From Algibacter lectus (GTDB taxonomy: Bacteria > Bacteroidota > Bacteroidia > Flavobacteriales > Flavobacteriaceae), in assembly GCF_900112395.1 (NCBI RefSeq), contig NZ_FOLN01000007.1, forward strand, positions 124,001 through 188,000: a stretch of 64,000 bases of DNA, written 5' to 3'. A program made the position numbers and the translations under genes. Below the pieces are notes generated by a model. The model ran no database searches and was not told where the DNA came from. It saw only the letters and a program-made list of their open reading frames with translations. This document shows, in pieces, positions 9,255 to 18,618 of the stretch. Positions within the stretch are counted from its first letter, which is position 1. The number at the start of each line of letters is the position of its first letter.

Positions 9255-10271
9255 TTGAATAACAAACCCACCATACACGACATTGCCAAGGCTCTAGGAA
9301 TTGATAGTTCTACAGTATCAAGAGCCTTAAATAATAGTCCACGAGTAACTCGTGCTACAAAAGATAAAATTTTGGCTAAAGCTGAAGAATTAGGATACCA
9401 ACGTAATATGTTGGCGTCTAATTTGCGAAAAAACATTACTAACACTATTGGTGTTGTGGTGCCAAGAATATCTCGACATTTTTTTTCGTCGGCCATTCAG
9501 GGTATTGAAGAAACGGCCTATTTAGCTGGTTATAATGTAATTATTTGTCAATCTTTAGAGCAATTAGAGCGCGAGAAAAAAATAGTTGGCGGTTTACTTG
9601 CAAATAGGGTAGATGGTTTATTAATTTCGGTGTCTATGGAAACCATGAATTACGACCATTTAGAAGCTTTAAAAAATAGTAATATTCCGCTTATATTTTT
9701 CGATAGGCATTGTGATATTCCTGGCTTTAGTAATGTGCTAATTGATGATTTTAAGGGCGGCTACGATGCTACACAGCATTTAATATCAAAGGGCTGTAAG
9801 CATATTGCACATTTCTCGGGACCGCAGGAATTAGAAATTTATAAAAATAGATTTGAAGGCTACAAAGCAGCTTTAAAGAAAAATAATTTAACCTTTAAAG
9901 AAGAATATGTTATTAGCTCTCGACTTATGGAGCAAGATGGTTATATTAGTATGCGAAAATTATTAGCAAAAAAACTGCCTATTGATGCCGTTTTTTGTGC
10001 TAATGATTTATCGGCTATTGGTGCCATGAAACACACCAAGGAGTTGCAAATTAAAATACCCGATGCTATTGCTTTTGTTGGTTTTAGTAACGAGCCTGTT
10101 TCTAGTGTTATTGAGCCATCGTTAACCACGATAGATCAATCTGGATTTGAAATAGGGAAAATAGCTTCGGAGTTAATGCTGAAGCAAATTTTAACTAAAG
10201 AAACCCCTCAAAAGGGACAAACCATATTAATAGATACTCATTTAATAGAAAGAAATTCATCTAAAAAATAA
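9255..10271 (+). CDS. LacI-family transcriptional regulator
   Basis: DNA-binding regulator of 338 residues: helix-turn-helix at about residues 5-25 (TIHDIAKALG, STVSRALN), hinge, then a periplasmic-binding-protein-like effector domain from about residue 60. The start is TTG at 9255: no in-frame ATG is available before the helix-turn-helix and family members begin only a few residues before it. It is divergent from kduI and followed after 18 bp by manA. Control of the kdu operon in response to a uronate intermediate such as DKII or KDG is inferred from context and the palindrome at 9199-9208. Confidence 0.92.
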   Translation: MNNKPTIHDIAKALGIDSSTVSRALNNSPRVTRATKDKILAKAEELGYQRNMLASNLRKNITNTIGVVVPRISRHFFSSAIQGIEETAYLAGYNVIICQSLEQLEREKKIVGGLLANRVDGLLISVSMETMNYDHLEALKNSNIPLIFFDRHCDIPGFSNVLIDDFKGGYDATQHLISKGCKHIAHFSGPQELEIYKNRFEGYKAALKKNNLTFKEEYVISSRLMEQDGYISMRKLLAKKLPIDAVFCANDLSAIGAMKHTKELQIKIPDAIAFVGFSNEPVSSVIEPSLTTIDQSGFEIGKIASELMLKQILTKETPQKGQTILIDTHLIERNSSKK

Positions 10272-10289
10272 CTTTTAAACACAACTATA

Positions 10290-11261
10290 ATGAAACTATA
10301 TCCATTAAAATTCGAACCGCTATACAAATACAGATTATGGGGTGGCGAAAAATTAAAAACACAACTTAATAAAGAGTATACAGAAAGTAGTATTGGTGAA
10401 TCTTGGGAAATTTCGGATGTAAAAGGCGATGAAACTCAGGTGTTAAATGGCGAGCTTAAAGGGCAAACGCTTAAACAATTAATTAATACTTATAAAGGTG
10501 ATTTTGTTGGTGAAGCTGTGTATAAAGCTTTTGGTGAAGATTTCCCGTTACTTATTAAATTTATTGATGCAAAAACACCATTATCTATACAAGTACACCC
10601 AAGTAATGAGTTAGCAAAAGAGCGTCACAACTCATTCGGGAAAAACGAAATGTGGTATGTTATGCAAGCCGATAAAGATGCAGAACTTATTGTTGGTTTC
10701 GAAAAAGAAATTAATAAAGAAGAATACCAAAGACATTTAGAAGATGATACAATCTTAAATGTTATGCATCACGAAACGGTTGCAAAAGGCGATACGTTTT
10801 ACATTCCTACAGGAAGAATTCATGCTATTGGATCTGGTGTTTTATTAGCTGAAATTCAACAAACCTCGGATGTTACTTACCGTATTTACGATTATAATAG
10901 AGTAGATGCTACAACGGGGAAAGAGCGTGAGTTACACAACGATCAAGCTTTAGATGCTATAGATTTTACTTACCATAGCGAGTTTAAAACAAGTTATGAA
11001 ACTAAGGCGAATATGGCTAACAAATTAGTACATTCTCCTTATTTTAAAACAAACTTTATAAAAGTTGAAAACGAGTTAGAGAAAGATTATTCTAACCTAG
11101 ATTCTTTTGTAATTTATATGTGCGTTAGCGGAAGTTTAGAAATTAGCCATGCCGATGATACTTATGCATTAAACACAGGAGAAACGATATTGTTGCCAGC
11201 CACTGTTAATGCTGTTAAAATTACTGCTTCTCAAGCCGATTTATTAGAGATTTATCTTTAA
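10290..11261 (+). CDS. manA: Mannose-6-phosphate isomerase, class I
   Basis: Cytoplasmic zinc enzyme interconverting mannose 6-phosphate and fructose 6-phosphate. The 323-residue protein has the short type I form found in Bacteroidota and Firmicutes, with metal ligands Q101 and H103 (IQVHPSNEL), E120 (KNEMWYVM) and H178 (IPTGRIHAIG). It directly follows the LacI-family gene and is probably co-transcribed with it, then terminates at a strong hairpin. Pairing with a uronate regulator is unusual; it may supply mannose metabolism for a mannose-containing glycan, or act on a related sugar. Confidence 0.9.
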   Translation: MKLYPLKFEPLYKYRLWGGEKLKTQLNKEYTESSIGESWEISDVKGDETQVLNGELKGQTLKQLINTYKGDFVGEAVYKAFGEDFPLLIKFIDAKTPLSIQVHPSNELAKERHNSFGKNEMWYVMQADKDAELIVGFEKEINKEEYQRHLEDDTILNVMHHETVAKGDTFYIPTGRIHAIGSGVLLAEIQQTSDVTYRIYDYNRVDATTGKERELHNDQALDAIDFTYHSEFKTSYETKANMANKLVHSPYFKTNFIKVENELEKDYSNLDSFVIYMCVSGSLEISHADDTYALNTGETILLPATVNAVKITASQADLLEIYL

Positions 11262-11295
11262 TCTTTCGAGACATTAGTTAAAAATAATATTAGTA

Positions 11296-11334
11296 AAGCA
11301 AAGTTTTTTATATTAGTGAAAAACTTTGCTTTTT
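11296..11334 (+). terminator. Terminator after manA
   Basis: AAGCAAAGTTTTT (11296-11308) pairs with AAAAACTTTGCTT (11319-11331), 10-nt loop, followed by T residues. Confidence 0.8.
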
Positions 11335-11420
11335 GCTAATATCTAAAAACGACGTGATCACTATATTTTAAAATGATTTCCGTTTGGTTTTATGTTCTCA
11401 TTCTAAAGAGTATTTTAGAT

Positions 11421-11436
11421 TGCGCAGGCCTGCACA
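11421..11436. other. GC-rich palindrome upstream of HTCS gene
   Basis: GCAGGCCTGC (11424-11433) is a perfect palindrome and extends to TGCGCAGGCCTGCACA with one mismatched pair. It stands out as a GC-rich island in a very AT-rich spacer between manA and the HTCS gene. It could be a protein-binding site; nothing in the sequence identifies the protein. Confidence 0.35.
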
Positions 11437-11543
11437 GTTACGGGTAAATAACCTCCATATTTTATTTTAGCTTGAATACAAATTAGTAAAAGTTTTGTAT
11501 TCAATAAATTAATAACATTTAGTTGTTGAAATTTCAAATAAAA

Positions 11544-14500
11544 ATGAATTTTAAAAATTATTTTATTGCTTTATTCTGTTTACTAACAAATATTATTGTT
11601 GGGCAGAAGAATAATATAAAGTTTGAAAATTTAGATACATTTAGTGGGCTTTCAAGCAGTACGTGTACCGAAATATTTCAGGATAAAGCTGGTTTTTTGT
11701 GGTTCGGAACTATTGATGGACTTAATAGATATAATGGTTATGAATTTGAGATTTTTAGATCTGTTTTAAATGACAATACATCTATTAGTAATAACAGAAT
11801 TAATGCTATTGAAGAAGATAACGAAGGGAATTTGTGGGTTGGAACCAATAATGGGCTTAATTTATTTAATAAACAGACTAATAAGTTTATTAGAATAAAA
11901 CTGTATAAGCAGCTTTCTTTATCAAATAGTTCGCAAAAAATTATTAATGATTTGCTGTACGACAGTATTAATAATACACTCTGGGTTGCTACCAATATTG
12001 GTGTTATAAAAATTCAGCTTTATGATTATAATACTAATGAAGATAATTTTAAGTTTTCATATTACATAAGCGATCAAAGTAATTTAAAATCTATTGATAA
12101 TAATAAAGTTAATGTTCTTTTAAAAGATAAAGATAATACGATTTGGGCTGGAACTAATGGGCAGCATTTAAACCGATATAATAGAAAAAACGATAACTTC
12201 GATCGTGTTTTAATTGATAAAAAAGAATCTTACGAGTTAAACCACATTACTAAAAAAGTATTTATTGATGCCGATGGCGATTTTTGGATTGGTAACGATT
12301 TATCTAACCTCATACTTTGGAATACCAAAAATAATACGTTTAAGCACGTATCTTTAGTGGATAAAAGTGTGCCTATTTACGATATTTATCAGGATAAAAC
12401 AGGTTTGTTTTGGGTGTCTACCGATGTTTTTGGTTTGTATTTATTCAAAAAAGAAAATGACGATGTAGAAATGCAACGCCATATTGTAAATAATTTTTCC
12501 GATCCGTTTTCATTACCTAATAATAAACCTACTAAAATATTTGAAGACAGAAAAGGTATTTTCTGGATAGGCAGTTACGATGTTGGTGTTAGCAAGTTAG
12601 ATCCGTCTAGTTATTCCTTTCAGCATTATTACTATAAAGCCAATAAGGCCGATGGTTTAAGTCAAAAAACAATACAATCTGTTTTGCAAGATTCCAAAGA
12701 ACGAATTTGGATAAGTGCATACAATGGCGGCCTAAATTTGTTTAATGAAGAAGAGAATTCGTTTGAGCATTTTAGTAGTTTTTCTAATGATACAAGTGCG
12801 CTTAGCTCCAACAAAATATTATATACTTTTGAAGATCATGCAGGTTTTATTTGGGTTTGTACCTTAGATGGTGGCGTTAATAAATTTAATCCGGAAACGG
12901 GTAAAAGTGAAGTGTTTTTACACGATGCTAATAATACTAAGTCTATTGGGCAAAGTTCTGTTTGGAGCGGAGTGGAAGATGCTGAACATAGAATTTGGTT
13001 CGCTTTAAGAAACGAGGGTTTAAGTCTTTATAACCCGAAAACTAAACAATTTAAAAATTATAAAAGCACCTACGATTCTGGTAATTCTTTACTTAGTAAC
13101 TCTATCATTAGTACGTTTATAGATTCAAAAAAACGCTTGTTTATAGGTACAGAACTGGGGTTAAATGTAGTTGAATTGAAAGCCTTAGGTGAGTTTATTC
13201 CCAATGATATCGATTTTATACCTGTTAACGTTTCTGGATTAGTGGAGGTTAGGGTTAGTACTATTACAGAAGATCATGGTAATAATATTTGGGTAGGATC
13301 AGATAGTGGTGTTTATAAGCTTGATGCTAATTTAAATTTGGTACAGTCATATTCTTCGCAAAATGGACTACCAAACAATTTGGTTGTAGGTATTAAGGAG
13401 GATGATAATTTTAATATTTGGATTACTACAAAGAGTGGCTTGTCTTTACTGAATCCCAAAACACATCAAATTGTAAATTACAATACGCACGATGGTTTAC
13501 AAGGTGCAGAATTTCAAACACAATCTATAGAGAAAACTACAGACGGCCGTATTATTGTTGGTGGTTTAAACGGTTTTAATATTTTTAATCCAGATGATAT
13601 TGCCATTCCTGCAGCTGTAGATTTAAAACCACAAATAAGTAAGCTGAAGTTAAATAACAGAGTTGTTTTTGCAGGCGACTCAATACATGATAGAGTTTTA
13701 TTGAACAAAGGTATTTCGGAAACTAAAGATTTAACGTTAAAGTACAAGGAGAATTATGTTTCGTTGGAGTTTGTGGCGCTTTATTTTGATAATCCAGAGC
13801 AGGTTAAGTATGCTTATCGTATGCAAGGTCTAGATAGCGACTTTATTAATTTGGGCTCTAACCGTGTAGTAAACCTATCGAACTTAGAATCTGGTACATA
13901 TAAATTTGAAGTAAAAGCGACCATTAATGGGCAATGGGATACTGCTAAAACAACTTTTCTAAATATAAAAATTTTACCACCTATGTGGCGTAGTTGGTGG
14001 GCTTACCTTATTTATATTATTATTGGAGCGTTAATTATTCGTTTCTTAATGTATTATTATGAGCTTAAAGTACAAGAAGAACAAGAACACGAACTAGATC
14101 AAATGAAACTACAGTTCTTTGTAAATGTATCTCACGAGTTTAGAACGCCATTAACATTAATCCTGAATCCGGTAGATAAAATATTAGCGAATTTTAGTGA
14201 TAATCCTGAGGTTGTAAAAACATCGGCATTATCTATTCAGCGAAGTGCTAGACGATTACTTCACTTGGTAAATCAGTTGTTAGATTATCGTAAAATGGAT
14301 GTTGGTATGGCACCGCTTCAATTAGAAAAAGGAGATGTTGTTAAGTTTAGTGAAGATATTTTTTCGCTTTTTAAAGATTTAGCTTTCAAAAAGGAGATTA
14401 ATTATAACTTCATAAGTACTTCAGATAAAATTGTTTCACTTTTCGATTTTGATAAAGTTGAAAAAATAATTACAAACTTAATTTCGAATGCTATAAAATT

Positions 14501-15743
14501 CACCAATAGTGGAGGTGATATAACCATAACAATTAATAAAATTAATACTGGTAGTGGTAATTCTAACTTTTTGAAGTTGGGTAAAGCTAAATCTACCGAG
14601 TATGTTGAAATTATAGTTGAAGATACTGGTGTGGGCTTAGATAAGGAGCAAATGCGCCGTATTTTTTCGAGGTTCTATAATTTGGATGCTTCAAAAGCCG
14701 GTACAGGTATTGGGTTAAACTTTACCAAAGGTTTAGTGGAATTACATGGTGGTGAAATAGATGTAGAGAGTAAGCATAAAAAAGGAACCAAGTTTATTGT
14801 TAAACTACCTTTAAATATCGATGCTAAGCCAGATGATGTTGAGAATGTTAAAAATGAATTTTTAATAAACTCAATGAAGGCTGTTGAATATGATATGTTA
14901 ATCTCGAACGATCATTTACCAAATGTAAAACCAGATTCGGTAGACGATTACAATGGTGACGATTCTAATAAACCAATACTGCTTATTGTTGAAGATAATA
15001 AGGAACTCCGTGTGCATTTAAGTAGTGATTTAAGAGATCAATACATTATTAAAGAAGCTGTTAATGGTGTCGATGGGTTAAAGAAAGTGCATAAATATTT
15101 GCCAGATTTGGTTATAAGTGATGTTATGATGCCTAAAATGGATGGTTTCGAAATGTGTAATTCTATAAAATCCGATTTAGAAACCTGCCATATACCTGTA
15201 ATTTTATTAACTGCTAAAACCTTGGTTGAGGATAGAATAGAGGGTTACGAGCACGGTGCAGACGGTTATATATCAAAACCTTTTGTTACCGATGTATTGA
15301 AAGCTAGAATTAATAACTTGCTTGAGGCGAAGAAAAGATTGCGACAACGTTTTTCTGAAATTGGAGGTATATTCCCGTCTAGTGAGGTAACCTCTAATAA
15401 TCTAGACGAAGCATTTCTTGATAAAGCCACCAAAGTTATTATTGAAAATATAAGTGATATAGATTTTAAACAAGGCGATTTACTGGCCGAAATGGGGATT
15501 GGTCGATCTCAGTTCTATAAAAAAATAAATACGTTAACAGGAAGTAACCCAAGCAACTTTATTAGGACAATACGATTGCGTTATGCTGCTGAGTTGTTGG
15601 TAAAAAACAATTATTCTATAAAAGAGGTATCTCACATGTCCGGTTTTAATTCCACAGCATATTTTAGTAAAACCTTTAAGGAATTGTTTGATGTAACACC
15701 AAGTCAGTTTATTGAACAAAAGGAAAAAGAAGGAGAAATGTAA
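11544..15743 (+). CDS. Hybrid two-component system regulator (HTCS), complete
   Basis: Membrane sensor-regulator of 1399 residues from the ATG at 11544; a TTG seven codons upstream would only add residues before the signal peptide MNFKNYFIALFCLLT. It has about 14 periplasmic beta-propeller repeats (for example LWVGTNNGLNLFNK, IWISAYNGGLNLFN), a Y_Y_Y domain (about bases 13740-13970), a membrane helix (about 13990-14060), kinase H-box VSHEFRTP (about 14130), ATPase motifs EDTGVGLD and GTGIGLNF, receiver domain with VEDNKEL and SDVMMP, and an AraC-type DNA-binding domain ending near 15715. It lies directly upstream of the FAS1-SusCD array on the same strand, separated by a terminator and a 470-bp leader, so it is the most likely activator of that array. 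Confidence 0.95.
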   Translation: MNFKNYFIALFCLLTNIIVGQKNNIKFENLDTFSGLSSSTCTEIFQDKAGFLWFGTIDGLNRYNGYEFEIFRSVLNDNTSISNNRINAIEEDNEGNLWVGTNNGLNLFNKQTNKFIRIKLYKQLSLSNSSQKIINDLLYDSINNTLWVATNIGVIKIQLYDYNTNEDNFKFSYYISDQSNLKSIDNNKVNVLLKDKDNTIWAGTNGQHLNRYNRKNDNFDRVLIDKKESYELNHITKKVFIDADGDFWIGNDLSNLILWNTKNNTFKHVSLVDKSVPIYDIYQDKTGLFWVSTDVFGLYLFKKENDDVEMQRHIVNNFSDPFSLPNNKPTKIFEDRKGIFWIGSYDVGVSKLDPSSYSFQHYYYKANKADGLSQKTIQSVLQDSKERIWISAYNGGLNLFNEEENSFEHFSSFSNDTSALSSNKILYTFEDHAGFIWVCTLDGGVNKFNPETGKSEVFLHDANNTKSIGQSSVWSGVEDAEHRIWFALRNEGLSLYNPKTKQFKNYKSTYDSGNSLLSNSIISTFIDSKKRLFIGTELGLNVVELKALGEFIPNDIDFIPVNVSGLVEVRVSTITEDHGNNIWVGSDSGVYKLDANLNLVQSYSSQNGLPNNLVVGIKEDDNFNIWITTKSGLSLLNPKTHQIVNYNTHDGLQGAEFQTQSIEKTTDGRIIVGGLNGFNIFNPDDIAIPAAVDLKPQISKLKLNNRVVFAGDSIHDRVLLNKGISETKDLTLKYKENYVSLEFVALYFDNPEQVKYAYRMQGLDSDFINLGSNRVVNLSNLESGTYKFEVKATINGQWDTAKTTFLNIKILPPMWRSWWAYLIYIIIGALIIRFLMYYYELKVQEEQEHELDQMKLQFFVNVSHEFRTPLTLILNPVDKILANFSDNPEVVKTSALSIQRSARRLLHLVNQLLDYRKMDVGMAPLQLEKGDVVKFSEDIFSLFKDLAFKKEINYNFISTSDKIVSLFDFDKVEKIITNLISNAIKFTNSGGDITITINKINTGSGNSNFLKLGKAKSTEYVEIIVEDTGVGLDKEQMRRIFSRFYNLDASKAGTGIGLNFTKGLVELHGGEIDVESKHKKGTKFIVKLPLNIDAKPDDVENVKNEFLINSMKAVEYDMLISNDHLPNVKPDSVDDYNGDDSNKPILLIVEDNKELRVHLSSDLRDQYIIKEAVNGVDGLKKVHKYLPDLVISDVMMPKMDGFEMCNSIKSDLETCHIPVILLTAKTLVEDRIEGYEHGADGYISKPFVTDVLKARINNLLEAKKRLRQRFSEIGGIFPSSEVTSNNLDEAFLDKATKVIIENISDIDFKQGDLLAEMGIGRSQFYKKINTLTGSNPSNFIRTIRLRYAAELLVKNNYSIKEVSHMSGFNSTAYFSKTFKELFDVTPSQFIEQKEKEGEM

Positions 15744-15772
15744 GCGTTTCGAATTTATAAATTAATAATGTG

Positions 15773-15812
15773 AAATCTCAGATTAAAACTTAATCTGAGA
15801 TTTTTTTTTTTT
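15773..15812 (+). terminator. Terminator after HTCS gene
   Basis: AAATCTCAGATTAA (15773-15786) and TTAATCTGAGATTT (15790-15803) form a 14-bp perfect stem with a 3-nt loop, followed by a run of 12 T residues. Confidence 0.9.
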
Positions 15813-16282
15813 GTTAAAAACAATAGAATATGCTTACTTATATTAGGAGGTAAAAGGTGAGGTAATTGCTCATTGTTTTATATGGTCTGTAATGCTAAAA
15901 TTTAAGTATTTTATTAGTTTGTTAAACGTTTAAGCAAAATTAAATACTGTATTCTGTTAATTTGATAATTATGCTTATGGTTTTTTAAGAATAGGTTAAT
16001 GTGGTAAAAATAATACTGTAGGATTTTACATAAAGCCTAGTGTTTATAGGGGTAAAACGGTATAAATGAGCAATAATTTATCTCTAAATAGCTATAATTT
16101 ATATACTTAAAGGGCATTGTTTTATAAGTTTGCATTAACAAATAGTTAACATTAATTAACAAATTTTAGTATTTGCTCTTTAATTGCTGTTTCTCTTTAA
16201 TTTAAGCTAAAACCAAGTTTAAATGTATTAACCGAACCTAATTAAATAACTAAACAATAATTCTAAATTAACTACAATTAAT
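15813..16282 (+). promoter_or_regulatory. Long regulatory leader of FAS1-SusCD array
   Basis: No gene is visible in these 470 bp. A candidate -7 element TAAGTTTG lies at 16125-16132, without a clear -33 TTG at standard distance, as expected for an activator-dependent promoter. Directly after it are two copies of TTAACAAAT (16135-16143 and 16156-16164) around a GTTAAC palindrome. GGTAAAA occurs at 16003 and 16051. One of these repeats may be the HTCS binding site; the transcript would have a leader of roughly 140 nt. Confidence 0.4.
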
Positions 16283-18598
16283 ATGGTACAAAAAATGAAG
16301 CATAGAAATGGTATAATTATATTATTTATAATTATGGCCACTTTTGGGTGTAAGCCCGACCCGCTTGAGTATGCACGTCCCGACAATTTGGCTGGTACAA
16401 TTTACCAACAATTAGAGTCCATGGGGAATTTTACTTATTACTTACAGGCATTAGATCAAACGGCTTACAAAGAACCATTGGTAAAAGGTGGTTCTTGGAC
16501 AGTTTTTGCTCCAACAGATGAGGCTTTCGAGGCTTATATGACTGCTGAAGGAATATCTAGTATAGAATCTATTTCACCAGAAAAAATATTAGATATCGTA
16601 GAGTATTCAATTATAATTGATGGTTGGAATACTACAACGTTAACTTATTTTCCAAATCGATTTTATTTAGGTCAAAGTTTTAGACGTAGAACGCAATACC
16701 AAAGACCTAATAGAACGTATAATACCGATACTTTACAGCATATATTAGATTGGGATAAGTTAGAGCCTGGTCAATATGTGGTAGAAGAAAGTAATGGTAG
16801 ATTAAAAACAACCAATTATTTTATTCAATCTTATTTAGATACTTGGGATGTTCAGCATTCGGATTACGAGTTTATGTTTCCAGATGAAACTTTCAATGAT
16901 GGCGAAATGAAAGTATTTGGTGCTAATGTTACAGAACAAAATATTGTAGCAGAAAATGGGATAATTTATGCTTTAGATAAAGTGTTTGAGCCTAAAAAGA
17001 GCATGTACGAAAACCTTTCTTCTCCGGAGTATGGCGATAAGTATTCTGGTTTTAAAAGAATATTGGAACGTTTTGCTTATTTGAGATACAATAGAGACGA
17101 GCTAAATGAGGAAACAGGAGAAACAGAGCAAATTTACAGATTTGTGTTTTCTACAGGAATAGAAAATGATTATCTACCCTTTAATGTTGCAGATGAGAAT
17201 TATGCAACTAATATCGATGGAACTCTAGCACAAGCTTGGGGGTTATTAGTGCCAACAAACGAAGCTTTAGAAAGTTATTTAACTAGTAATAGTATTTTGG
17301 GAGAGTTTTATAGCTCTTATGATGAAATGCCTTTAGATGTTTTAGGGAAATTTATATCACCTTTTTTCTTTAATGATTATTGGGATATATGTCCAAGTTA
17401 TTTTGGTCAAAGTTATGATACAAGCTTAGGTTTAGTAGATTATAAAGCGGAAGATGTTGTCGACAAAAAGTTTTGTAGCAATGGTTTCTTTGTAGGGGTA
17501 AATACAGTGTATACAAATAATAGTTTTGGAACAATAATGGGGCCTTTATTATTAGACCCTAATTACTCTATAATGCTTCAAGCAGTTCAAGATCTTAGAA
17601 TAGATACAGCTTTACAAAGTAATGCAGTGCGTTTTTCTATTTTAGGTGTAAGAAACGATCAGTTTGTCGATATTGCAGATCCAAACAGTGCAACACGTAG
17701 AATAACAGTACGTACAGATCTTGATTCTTATGATCCTACTGATGTGTCTGTAATTTATATGGATGTAGAAGGTGATCCTGTAGGAGCTAATAACCGTACG
17801 TATCCAGATCCAGATGCAACGTCTCCAAGTGCAGCAGATATAGCTTATGTTAGAAAAACAATAGCTGATATTGTTCTTAATCAAATTGTCGATGAGGATA
17901 TAGATTTTAATGCTAACAATTACTACCAAGCAAGAAGTGGCGAGTTTATCTACGCATCTGCTGGTAATTTAGCACAAGGAGGTGGAGATATTCAGGATAT
18001 GGAATCTGCTCAGGTTGAGAATATCCAAGTTACAGATAATGGAAACTTTTATGAAATGAGTGCTATTATAGATATGCCGTTAAATTTCACTTACGGTACT
18101 TTAGTAGAGAACTCTGCGAGCTTTTCATCTTTTATAGAGGTATTAGAAAGTGCAGATGCATTAATTACCATTGTAGGTTCGGAAGATAAATTAATTAACT
18201 TCTTAAACTTACAAAGAACGTTTACATTATTTGCGCCTAACAACAGTGCTGTTGCACAAGCTATTAGTGATGGTGTTATTGTAGACCCTAGCATAGTAAA
18301 TGGGTTGGATGATTTAGATAAGGCTATAGCAAAAAGAGATCTTTTAAACTTTGCTAAAAAGCACTTTATACAACAATCGTTACCTACCGATGGTAAAATC
18401 ACAGGAACTTTTCCTTCTATGTATTATAGTAAAATTGTCGATTTTGCTCCAGTTTACGATCAGTTTTCTGTTGTAAATACAACAACATCTGTTTCTATTA
18501 CAAACGAAGAAACAGGAGATACCGTAACAACTGGTAGTATGACAAATATATTATCAAAGAGAATTATAATACACGAAACGAATAATTATATAAAATAA
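16283..18598 (+). CDS. Large fasciclin (FAS1) repeat lipoprotein
   Basis: A 771-residue outer-membrane lipoprotein: hydrophobic signal and lipobox ending at C23 (FGC), then KPDPLEY. An alternative ATG four codons later would give a shorter signal. It contains about four FAS1-like segments: residues roughly 35-240 (WTVFAPTDEAFEAYM, NGIIYALDKVF), 250-420 (LLVPTNEALESYL), a degenerate one near 430-600, and 600-770 (TFTLFAPNNSAVAQAI). FAS1 domains mediate adhesion or ligand binding. It is the first gene of the array and is followed after 20 bp by a SusC gene. A role as surface glycan-binding or substrate-capturing protein is inferred from position. Confidence 0.85.
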   Translation: MVQKMKHRNGIIILFIIMATFGCKPDPLEYARPDNLAGTIYQQLESMGNFTYYLQALDQTAYKEPLVKGGSWTVFAPTDEAFEAYMTAEGISSIESISPEKILDIVEYSIIIDGWNTTTLTYFPNRFYLGQSFRRRTQYQRPNRTYNTDTLQHILDWDKLEPGQYVVEESNGRLKTTNYFIQSYLDTWDVQHSDYEFMFPDETFNDGEMKVFGANVTEQNIVAENGIIYALDKVFEPKKSMYENLSSPEYGDKYSGFKRILERFAYLRYNRDELNEETGETEQIYRFVFSTGIENDYLPFNVADENYATNIDGTLAQAWGLLVPTNEALESYLTSNSILGEFYSSYDEMPLDVLGKFISPFFFNDYWDICPSYFGQSYDTSLGLVDYKAEDVVDKKFCSNGFFVGVNTVYTNNSFGTIMGPLLLDPNYSIMLQAVQDLRIDTALQSNAVRFSILGVRNDQFVDIADPNSATRRITVRTDLDSYDPTDVSVIYMDVEGDPVGANNRTYPDPDATSPSAADIAYVRKTIADIVLNQIVDEDIDFNANNYYQARSGEFIYASAGNLAQGGGDIQDMESAQVENIQVTDNGNFYEMSAIIDMPLNFTYGTLVENSASFSSFIEVLESADALITIVGSEDKLINFLNLQRTFTLFAPNNSAVAQAISDGVIVDPSIVNGLDDLDKAIAKRDLLNFAKKHFIQQSLPTDGKITGTFPSMYYSKIVDFAPVYDQFSVVNTTTSVSITNEETGDTVTTGSMTNILSKRIIIHETNNYIK

Positions 18599-18618
18599 TA
18601 AAACTAAAAGTTTTTAAT

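Noticed and set aside
11523-11543. TTG at 11523 as start of the second HTCS gene
   Set aside because: It only adds seven residues before a standard signal peptide beginning at ATG 11544.
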